This document shows, piece after piece, positions 25,827 to 32,718 of a stretch of DNA of 64,000 bases. The notes under the pieces were generated by a model. That model saw only the letters and a program-made list of their open reading frames with translations, did not search any database and was not told the origin of the DNA. Origin of the DNA: DATFVA01 sp963711455 (GTDB lineage: Bacteria; Bacteroidota; Ignavibacteria; Ignavibacteriales; Ignavibacteriaceae). Each line of letters opens with the position of its first letter. The first letter of the stretch is position 1. Where the stretch lies: positions 124,001-188,000 of the forward strand of contig CAVQEH010000002.1 in NCBI GenBank assembly GCA_963711455.1, in the 5' to 3' direction. The position numbers were made by a program, and so were the translations under genes.

Positions 25827-27314
25827 TTAATTTTTAACAGTTTGAAGAGCATTTTTCAATGGATTAGCAAAATCAAAACCGAATAATTTTGGATTTTCTC
25901 CAATAACTGCTGCTGAAAAAATATAAAAGACATAATTATAAGTCTGGTCAGGAATTTTATCCCTATAACTCGAAAGAAGGTTCCAGAAGTTTCTATCCTT
26001 TGGGTTAGCAGGTATTTTCCTGATAAGATCAATAATGTTATACTCGCCCCAATTGTATGAAGCCATTACAAGCAAGCCTGAAGCCTGTGCATCTGTATTA
26101 TAAATATCTTTTATATATCTTGATGCAGCACTTGTAGCCTTTGGAAAATTATACCTGTCATCACCAGGATCATATACGTCTTCATTTGCAAGAGGACCAA
26201 TTTTAAGACCATATTTTTGTGCGGTAGCCGGAATAAACTGCCATATTCCTTTGGCAAATCCATATCTTGTCTTAGGTCCGACAATCTGTTCTCTAAAATC
26301 GCTTTCCTGTAAAGCAAGATAAAAAAACTGTGGAGGAAGATTCTGCCGGACAAGATAATTTACAACTACCTGAGCATAGCCGTTTTGTTTTGCCCGGTCC
26401 AAAGCTTTCTCCAGCCTGTCGCTTGATCTCCATTTTTGAATATAACTTTTCACTTCATTGATAAAATCTCTTGGCATGGTTAATTCACATTCTCCAAAAA
26501 CGCGGGCGGTTTTTATTATCAGCTTATCTTTTTCATCAAGATTATAGGTGCCAAGCTGATCCACGAGGTTATCGTAATTCTTCTGGAGTTCATTCCTGCG
26601 TTGATCAAACTTCTGCAGCGCCTTAATTATTTTGGGATCACCTGAGGAAGCAAGTTCCTGCTTTAATTGTTCTATCTCCAGTTCAAGTGATTTCATGTTA
26701 TAGAAAATATTCTCTGCGAGTGCCTTTTGCTTATTCTCTTTAATATTCTGATAGATTGAATAAGCCGCAGCTATAACCGCAATAATTCCAACTACAACAA
26801 TAACCTTAATATATTTTGAAGTATGTTTTTTCTTTACAACCTTAAATGCTTCACGCATAAGGCGTGTGTGTTCCCCAATCTGATCATCACCTTTCGATTC
26901 ATCGAAGTAATGCTGAATATAACTCGTTACGGACTGGTCGCCGGCTGGTTCGATTTTAGCCTCGACAACTTCCGGTTTCTCTTCAAATGAAAACAACAGG
27001 ATCGGGCCATTGTTTCCGAGCTCAAGTGTAGTTGTAGTCTTTAATTCAACATTATCAATTTTTTTGCCGTTAAGGAAAGTGCCGTTACTGCTGTGTTTAT
27101 CTGAAATCCACCATTTTTGCCCGTCAAAAATTACTTCAATATGGACGCGGCTGACAACTCCTTCGTCAATCTGTATAGAGCATTCTTCGGATCTTCCGAT
27201 TGTAAAAGTTTTATCAAAGTAAAATTCCTTTTGGGATGAATTTCCTCTTTCAATTTTAACTTTTACAACCTTTGTCCCGGAACTAATAATATCGGATAAT
27301 TTTGTATCGTTCAT
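25827..27314 (-). CDS. FHA domain fused through a membrane helix to a lytic transglycosylase
   Basis: The product is 495 aa. An FHA domain (about 15-115) has TIGRSEECS (Gly40-Arg41), SRVH (55-58) and SSNGTFLNGKKI, so the phosphothreonine pocket looks intact. A membrane helix lies at about 160-180, then a coiled coil (about 185-245). The C-terminal domain (about 290-470) is a soluble lytic transglycosylase/MltD type with catalytic Glu337 in ALQESDF, 'GIWQFIPATAQKYGL' and 'VMASYNWGEYN'. It is predicted to cut peptidoglycan in the periplasm while its cytosolic head reads phosphothreonine, perhaps set by the kinase two genes downstream. The fusion is unusual. The upstream leader is short and AT-rich, with TATATTTG just before the start. 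Confidence 0.9.
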   Translation of the reverse strand: MNDTKLSDIISSGTKVVKVKIERGNSSQKEFYFDKTFTIGRSEECSIQIDEGVVSRVHIEVIFDGQKWWISDKHSSNGTFLNGKKIDNVELKTTTTLELGNNGPILLFSFEEKPEVVEAKIEPAGDQSVTSYIQHYFDESKGDDQIGEHTRLMREAFKVVKKKHTSKYIKVIVVVGIIAVIAAAYSIYQNIKENKQKALAENIFYNMKSLELEIEQLKQELASSGDPKIIKALQKFDQRRNELQKNYDNLVDQLGTYNLDEKDKLIIKTARVFGECELTMPRDFINEVKSYIQKWRSSDRLEKALDRAKQNGYAQVVVNYLVRQNLPPQFFYLALQESDFREQIVGPKTRYGFAKGIWQFIPATAQKYGLKIGPLANEDVYDPGDDRYNFPKATSAASRYIKDIYNTDAQASGLLVMASYNWGEYNIIDLIRKIPANPKDRNFWNLLSSYRDKIPDQTYNYVFYIFSAAVIGENPKLFGFDFANPLKNALQTVKN

Positions 27315-27365
27315 ATAACGAAATCAAATATAGGTAACCAGAAAACTTCGCCCTAAAATTTTAAC

Positions 27366-27860
27366 CTATTTTTCTCCAGAGATTTTAATATTAAGACCAT
27401 CGCTTATTTTTTCAGATAATTCAGCTATAATATCAAAAAGATTATCTGAATCACCTGTCGCTTCGTCTGCTCTTAAAGTGAGTCCTGTTTCAGTTTCAAC
27501 TATTCTTAAATCCACACGCATTTTATCGTCAAGCGTCATAAAACTGCCCAAAATTAATGTCTGGGCACCAAGCAGCTTGCCTAATTTTTGCGCTGTGGAA
27601 GGATCAATCTCATCATTTTGATTCAGGCTTAATTCCTTAAGAACATCATTCAACCTTTCTCTTTCTACGAATTTTATTGTTGGGATGGCAGACATTTTAG
27701 ACACGAGCATTGATGGAATCCCGCTTGTCAACGGATCAAATTTTTCCCTGTCCTGCAAGCAATTATTTTCAAAATCAAGTATAGCCAGAGTAATTTTTTT
27801 ATCCTGGGAATAAACAGGATTACTTATAATAATTATAAAAAGCAAAATAATTAATTTCAT
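27366..27860 (-). CDS. Small exported CsgG-like protein
   Basis: The product is 164 aa from the ATG at 27860, which begins a clean signal peptide (MKLIILLFIIIISNPVYSQ). An upstream ATG at 27887 overlaps the stop of the previous gene by 11 nt and is also possible; longer starts are unlikely. The whole mature protein is a CsgG-like domain: 'LAILDFENNCLQDREKFDPL', 'IKFVERERLNDVLKELSLN', 'AQKLGKLLGAQTLILGSF' and 'ETGLTLRADEATGDSDNLFD'. Unlike the other three CsgG-like proteins of this locus it has no TPR. It is probably periplasmic. It lies directly after the lipoprotein gene at 27877 and 51 bp before the FHA-transglycosylase gene. Confidence 0.7.
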   Translation of the reverse strand: MKLIILLFIIIISNPVYSQDKKITLAILDFENNCLQDREKFDPLTSGIPSMLVSKMSAIPTIKFVERERLNDVLKELSLNQNDEIDPSTAQKLGKLLGAQTLILGSFMTLDDKMRVDLRIVETETGLTLRADEATGDSDNLFDIIAELSEKISDGLNIKISGEK

Positions 27861-27876
27861 TTCTAAGCGCAGTTTT

Positions 27877-29079
27877 TTACGGTTCATCAGATGTAATAAA
27901 ATTTTTATCAACAATATTACCTTCAGGTGTAATATCGAAAACATACCAGTACAAACCGGTCCCCGAATCCGGCAATTTGTATCTCCTTAAGAATCCGGAG
28001 CCGGAGTACAAAGTTATAACGGCATTCGAATTTTTAATATCCGGAATCATTGAAAAATTTTGTACATAAAATTTACAAGAATCATTATTCAATTTATATA
28101 TCGTAATTGTTTCAGGACCAAAACCGTTTACGTCGTCAATATCCAGGAAAGCAAAAGGTGCAGTCATTTTGTTGCCAATATTATTAAAGGAAATATTGTT
28201 ATTGGCTTTTTTCAAATGAGAATCCAGATCTAATGGTGTCTGTCCCCATTCAAGAACGATTCTGTAATCAATGATTTCAGATTCCGGGGAAAGTATAATA
28301 TTTCTAAATCTATTTCCCGCATTAATATTGATAGAATCAGAATAATCGATGTATCCTGTTTTTGTTGTTTCAATAGTGTAAATACCATCAGCAGTTCCAT
28401 AAAATGAATACTTGCCGAACTCATCACTTATGCTATTCCCAATCATTTGTGAACCCTGGAATAATTTTATTGTTGCCCCTGAAATTGGTTTATTATTTGT
28501 CGCATCCCTGACATTTCCTTCCAATGTTTTTATTGTGTCTTTAAGATTATATTCAATCACGTTATCCTTGTTTTTAACAATTGTCTTCTGGATGCTTCCT
28601 GAATATATCGCAACATTATTTTCAACGGAAAAAAACAGAAATAAATTTAATCCGGAATTAACATAGACCTCTTTTGAAGTATCGGCAGTTAAATCAAAAT
28701 TTATCTCTAACTCTTTTGAAAAATCCCCATAAAATTTCTTTTCAAGAAATTGATTAAGGAAATCATAAAAATTCTGAACGGTATCTAAAGAAGGATAACG
28801 CAATATAGTTCTGTACATAGATTCATTCAATGTATTGCTTAATTCTGTTGAATCAGGAAAGTTTGTCGCATCAATACAGATAATTTTTAATTCCGAAGGA
28901 GCAGTAATACCGGAAGAAGAATTGATGCTCTCGTTTTTATTGATGCTTTTTTTAATGTTTATTTGAAAAGAAACAGAGGTTGATGACCCCGGTTCTACAG
29001 GGTATTCACAGGATTCTGTGATGAGACATAGGGAAAGAATAATTAATGCAAGTAACTTATATTTCATTTTGAAATCCAT
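27877..29079 (-). CDS. Lipoprotein with carboxypeptidase-regulatory-like and DUF2135-like domains
   Basis: The product is about 400 aa. A second Met five codons in begins MKYKLLALIILSLCL followed by the lipobox-like TESC, so a lipoprotein is likely though the box is not ideal. Residues about 35-180 are unrecognised. A carboxypeptidase-regulatory-like domain lies at about 190-265: 'LEGNVRDATNNKPISGATIK', 'GKYSFYGTADGIYTIE'. The C-terminal part (about 275-395) begins 'IVLEWGQTPLDLDSHL', as in DUF2135/YfaP-like domains, and continues 'VDGFGPETITI'-type text. It lies 3 bp from the barrel gene upstream and overlaps or touches the CsgG-like gene downstream, so all are one transcript. It is probably the cell-surface or outer-membrane partner of the barrel. 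Confidence 0.7.
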   Translation of the reverse strand: MDFKMKYKLLALIILSLCLITESCEYPVEPGSSTSVSFQINIKKSINKNESINSSSGITAPSELKIICIDATNFPDSTELSNTLNESMYRTILRYPSLDTVQNFYDFLNQFLEKKFYGDFSKELEINFDLTADTSKEVYVNSGLNLFLFFSVENNVAIYSGSIQKTIVKNKDNVIEYNLKDTIKTLEGNVRDATNNKPISGATIKLFQGSQMIGNSISDEFGKYSFYGTADGIYTIETTKTGYIDYSDSININAGNRFRNIILSPESEIIDYRIVLEWGQTPLDLDSHLKKANNNISFNNIGNKMTAPFAFLDIDDVNGFGPETITIYKLNNDSCKFYVQNFSMIPDIKNSNAVITLYSGSGFLRRYKLPDSGTGLYWYVFDITPEGNIVDKNFITSDEP

Positions 29080-29082
29080 ATG

Positions 29083-30195
29083 CTAAAGATTAAATCTTAA
29101 ACTTCCGCTTATATCATTTCCAGTTATTTGAGTCGATATATTTTTGTTTTTTAGTGATCCGAAAGAATATTTGTACTGTATGTTAAAAAGAAAACTTCTT
29201 GAAAAAATAAAATCTAATCCAACTCCTGCGCCTGTAATCAAAGCCCCGTTTTCCTGGTATTCATTTTTTGAATAGTAGCTAAATTCAGCCAGAGTCTTAA
29301 TTGATACACTCCGGCTGACTGCAATAGTGCCACTGCCTCCGGCATCAAGCTGATTTCCGTTACTGTTTTTATCTTCCAATTGAAGGACACCGGAACCAAA
29401 TTCATTTTTGCCTTTGGTCCTTTCCCTGAGAAAAAGGAGAAGACCGAAATTATTGATTTGTGAAAAAGATCTGACATTCACTATAAGCTTCTTTCCTGAT
29501 TTAAGCACTTCTGAACCGCCGTAAGTATCAGCCCCGTAAAATGTGTAGCTTGCGTCTATATCTAACCTTGTTCCGTCCCTTCCTCCCGGTCTTAGTTCTG
29601 TCCCGGCGCTTACAGAAAATTCATTTCCTGGTTTGTACAGAGAATCAGAATTTGTCAACGGCTTGAATCCATTTCTATAAACGCCACCTAAACCCGCGCT
29701 CAAAATAAAATTCTTCATTTCAACTGCGTAAGAGACGCTGCCGTTTAAGGTTAACCCCTGACCATAACTTGGGATTCTGAAATTTAAAGGATATTGTGCA
29801 ATTGCAGAAGCTATCCCAATCTGATTTTGCTCCAAACTTGTTTTGCCAGTAGGAACTGAAACACCTCCGGATAACAATAATTTGTTCCCGATTGTTAGAT
29901 AAGTTCCGGTTATCCTGGTGTCAGTAAATCCAAAAATATTATCATTTGAACCCAGACTTGCGTAAGCTGAATTTGTTGAAATTGACAATGTAAAATCTCT
30001 GTTTACCTGTGTAACCAAAGATAATGGTACAACAAATTCTCTTACCGGAAGGTCATTTTCTATATTCCAGCTCTGATAATTAAAACCACTCACCACATCT
30101 GTATTTTCAATTAAAAAAGACGGGGTGATTTGTGAAAAAACCCGGGTAGAAAAGGAAACAAATAATATTAAAAGAATTAAATAAATTTTTCTCAT
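29083..30195 (-). CDS. Outer-membrane beta-barrel protein (paralogue of 18608-19699)
   Basis: The product is 370 aa with a signal peptide (about 1-21, ending RVFSQ). Alternating strands follow, with 'LSGGVSVPTGKTSLEQNQI', 'PSYGQGLTLNGSVSYAVEM' and 'YKPGNEFSVSAGTELRPGGR'. The end, YKYSFGSLKNKN...ISGSLRFNL, has an aromatic C-terminal strand as expected for a barrel. The order of motifs matches the protein at 18608-19699, and each copy sits just downstream of a TPR/CsgG-like lipoprotein, so the lipoprotein-barrel pair was duplicated as a unit. The gene starts 8 bp after the TPR/CsgG lipoprotein gene. Confidence 0.7.
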   Translation of the reverse strand: MRKIYLILLILFVSFSTRVFSQITPSFLIENTDVVSGFNYQSWNIENDLPVREFVVPLSLVTQVNRDFTLSISTNSAYASLGSNDNIFGFTDTRITGTYLTIGNKLLLSGGVSVPTGKTSLEQNQIGIASAIAQYPLNFRIPSYGQGLTLNGSVSYAVEMKNFILSAGLGGVYRNGFKPLTNSDSLYKPGNEFSVSAGTELRPGGRDGTRLDIDASYTFYGADTYGGSEVLKSGKKLIVNVRSFSQINNFGLLLFLRERTKGKNEFGSGVLQLEDKNSNGNQLDAGGSGTIAVSRSVSIKTLAEFSYYSKNEYQENGALITGAGVGLDFIFSRSFLFNIQYKYSFGSLKNKNISTQITGNDISGSLRFNL

Positions 30196-30203
30196 TGTTT
30201 TTC

Positions 30204-31466
30204 CTATCGGATAACTTTAACAGTGACTTTCCCTCTGCTTCCACCTGAGGTAAAAGTATTATGATCATCGCGACCATTATAAACTTCTCCTGTAAGATTC
30301 GAATTGCTTTCCTGCAATCTCCCGATTTTTAAATCAGGAGCAGTTATATCTTTTTCAACATTTTCAATATCGGCAGCATTAATCATATCCTGAACCTCAT
30401 TGTATTTATTCTTTGCAAGATTAAATGAAGGATCGATCTCAGCAGCATCTCTGAATTGATCTGCTGCCCCATAGTAATTTTCCTGGTCTTCAAGTTCCAG
30501 TCCGCGGCAGTATTTCAAAAACGCAATAAATGATTCAGTTGGTATAGCATCTATCTTTTCTTTTTCTTCAGCAGTAGGAACCACACCGATTTCATCAAGA
30601 ATATTATACACTAAATCTTTCTGCATTTTGAAATAATCGGATAAATCGCCGGTAACTTCTTTTGACTGTTTGAAACTGCCGTTAGGCACATTTATTACAG
30701 ATGCATCTATACTCAGCTTTTTACTATTAACATCAAAGAAAGAACCCTTAACTAAATTTTTAACTGCTAATAATTTTCCAAACCGGGGAGCGTTTTGCTT
30801 ATCAAATAATGATGACGAATCCATTTTCATTTCATTTATAAGCAATTGAAGTTTTAACCTCTCAACAATCTTTAACGATTTTACCTGGGATAAATCAGTA
30901 ATCAGCATTTCAGCCAATCCTTTTTGCAGAGGGTTAAGCTGCTTATCCTCGCCAAGATTCTGAAAATATAATACTCCTAAAGTATTATCCGGAATGGTAT
31001 CATTAGCTATGGAATTTTCATTTTGTAAAATTGATTTGATATCATCTTGCATTTTCTTCCGGGTAATTAATTCTATTCTGCCTTTAATCTTCTGAATAAT
31101 TTCATCATCAAAAAAACCGAGGCTGGTATATCTTTTATAAAACGAAATTGCTTTGTCATAATTGTTCATTTTTTCATAAAGCATCCCAAGATAGAAGAGA
31201 GTTTCACCGTCGTTTTTATCAAGATAAAAAGCCATTTTAAGATTTTTTTCGGCTTCCTGGTAATTATCTTTTTTCAGCCCGATAATTCCCAGATCTCTAT
31301 AGGCTCTATTATCATTAGGTTTTTCTGAAATTTCCATATTGTAGTATCCGGATGCTTCATCAAAGTTTTCCTTGTCTAAAGCCATTTTTCCCATTTCATA
31401 ATATGAAGAGCACCCGTAAAACATGAAAAACAATAGTAGTATTAATAATCCCAAATAATTTTTCAT
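30204..31466 (-). CDS. Lipoprotein with TPR repeats and CsgG-like domain
   Basis: The product is about 420 aa from the ATG at 31466, chosen because it gives a typical lipoprotein signal (MKNYLGLLILLLFFMFYGC, Cys19); the frame extends 10 codons further to 31496. TPR repeats occupy about 25-130 ('AYRDLGIIGLKKDNYQEAEK', 'TLFYLGMLYEKMNNYDKAIS'). The CsgG-like domain (about 155-280) has 'LGVLYFQNLGEDKQLNPLQK', 'LKIVERLKLQLLINEMKMD' and 'RFGKLLAVKNLVKGSFF'. One more TPR follows (about 315-360). The tail ends in KVTVKVIR. It matches the protein at 19735-21102 domain for domain but lacks the proline tail. Confidence 0.75.
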   Translation of the reverse strand: MKNYLGLLILLLFFMFYGCSSYYEMGKMALDKENFDEASGYYNMEISEKPNDNRAYRDLGIIGLKKDNYQEAEKNLKMAFYLDKNDGETLFYLGMLYEKMNNYDKAISFYKRYTSLGFFDDEIIQKIKGRIELITRKKMQDDIKSILQNENSIANDTIPDNTLGVLYFQNLGEDKQLNPLQKGLAEMLITDLSQVKSLKIVERLKLQLLINEMKMDSSSLFDKQNAPRFGKLLAVKNLVKGSFFDVNSKKLSIDASVINVPNGSFKQSKEVTGDLSDYFKMQKDLVYNILDEIGVVPTAEEKEKIDAIPTESFIAFLKYCRGLELEDQENYYGAADQFRDAAEIDPSFNLAKNKYNEVQDMINAADIENVEKDITAPDLKIGRLQESNSNLTGEVYNGRDDHNTFTSGGSRGKVTVKVIR

Positions 31467-31529
31467 AATTGTATTTTCAAAGTTTTTTGTAATCACTTTT
31501 AATATTAATTTTTATTTAATAGTGAACTT

Positions 31530-32114
31530 CTATTTTGAATTATTATCAAGGTTGAAGCTTAACATCATCCTCACAATCGCTGGTCCTATTGTCTGCCTGG
31601 TTTTTTTTGTAAAGGATGCTGTCATCTTGTACGCAACATTATTTATTAGTACATATACCTGGTGTTGATAAATTCTGAAATCATCTAACGGGTACCAGCT
31701 GAAAATAGCTTCGTAAGCATCAGTTCCATTTGTTAATTTTGTCTCGCCTCTTTTTAACAATGTACTCCCTTTAAGCTCTTCCTCAATAGTTTTAATTTGC
31801 CACTCGGCATAATCGATAACATTATCGAAAGCATTCTCGCGGTCTACATTAATAATTACATTATGCTGAATTCCATCAATCACCGGTCCGGTGATTGTAT
31901 AAATAGTCTTATCCTCCCAGTCTTCGAGCTGATTAAGAATAAAACCATTTCCCTGGAAGACAATAGTCTTATCCTTTTCAGCAGGTGATTGCGCGGGTTG
32001 CTGAGTTTGTTGTTTCTGTTGGGGAGGTGTCGCCTGATCAACCTCAGGAAGCTTATCGGATTTCTCTTCTCCGGGTTGATTCTGAAATTGACGATAGTAG
32101 TCTGGTATTTTCAT
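31530..32114 (-). CDS. DcrB/DUF1795 family protein, Eag-type T6SS effector chaperone candidate
   Basis: The product is 194 aa with no signal peptide, so it is cytosolic. Residues 1-48 are a Gln/Pro-rich linker. Residues about 50-190 match the DcrB/DUF1795 pattern: 'F.lnqledW.DkTiy..tGP..dG.qhnviInvdREn', 'YAEWQIKTIEEELKG', 'LTNGTDAYEAIFSWYPLDDF' and 'YQHQVYVLINNVAYKMTASF'. This family includes the Eag chaperones that hold T6SS effectors before loading onto VgrG/PAAR. It is the last gene of the cargo block, 19 bp after the lipoprotein gene. Neither neighbouring effector shows obvious membrane helices, which are the usual Eag clients, so the client is uncertain. Confidence 0.75.
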   Translation of the reverse strand: MKIPDYYRQFQNQPGEEKSDKLPEVDQATPPQQKQQTQQPAQSPAEKDKTIVFQGNGFILNQLEDWEDKTIYTITGPVIDGIQHNVIINVDRENAFDNVIDYAEWQIKTIEEELKGSTLLKRGETKLTNGTDAYEAIFSWYPLDDFRIYQHQVYVLINNVAYKMTASFTKKTRQTIGPAIVRMMLSFNLDNNSK

Positions 32115-32133
32115 TTATTAAATCTCGAAATAA

Positions 32134-32718
32134 TTACTTTAAACTTTCTTCTTCGAGTTTTTTTAGTGCTTTAATTTTTTCGGTTTCATAGTTGAATGCT
32201 GTTACATCGCCATCAATTAAGGGCAGATATGCGTTGTGGAATGCTTCCCTTAAAGGTTTTGCTTCAGGACTGGATGCTTTCTTAAATAATATCTTATTAT
32301 CTTCAAATGGAAAAGCTAATTTAGCAATTCTTGGCTCCCATTTTAATTTTGCATCAGCTAAGTTTTGGAGAGCAATAATCATTCCCGTTGGTGTAATGTT
32401 GCCAAGCTGATCATAAAGGACAACAGGTTTTTTTCCTTTCGCGAAAGCTGTTAACGAAATATGAGAGTAAGAATCCCATTCAGTATATAATGTCCCGGAA
32501 CCATTTCCGGGAGTTTCACCATTCTTATCAGTTTCTGCAAATCCAAAATCATATGTGCCGTTATTATTATAAGTTTCAAAATATAACAATGCACCTTCAA
32601 TTGGTTGATTATTCTCATCTACTATTTTAGCCTGAACTAATTGTTTTTCAGTACAACGGGCTAATAGTAAACCTGTTAATAAAAGTACAAATAAAAAAAG
32701 AATATACTTTTGATTCAT
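32134..32718 (-). CDS. Lipoprotein, candidate immunity protein for the C39-like effector
   Basis: The product is 194 aa from the ATG at 32718, which overlaps the stop of the effector gene as ATGA; longer in-frame starts lie inside the effector gene and lack a signal. The lipobox LLARC follows a hydrophobic core (Cys21). A transthyretin-like segment (about 25-80) reads 'AKIVDENNQPIEGALLYFET...GFAETDKNGETPG'. The rest is unrecognised, partly helical and rich in Lys/Glu at the end. Tight translational coupling and a periplasm-facing location are what is expected of an immunity protein against a periplasmic effector. This is inference from position. Confidence 0.55.
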   Translation of the reverse strand: MNQKYILFLFVLLLTGLLLARCTEKQLVQAKIVDENNQPIEGALLYFETYNNNGTYDFGFAETDKNGETPGNGSGTLYTEWDSYSHISLTAFAKGKKPVVLYDQLGNITPTGMIIALQNLADAKLKWEPRIAKLAFPFEDNKILFKKASSPEAKPLREAFHNAYLPLIDGDVTAFNYETEKIKALKKLEEESLK

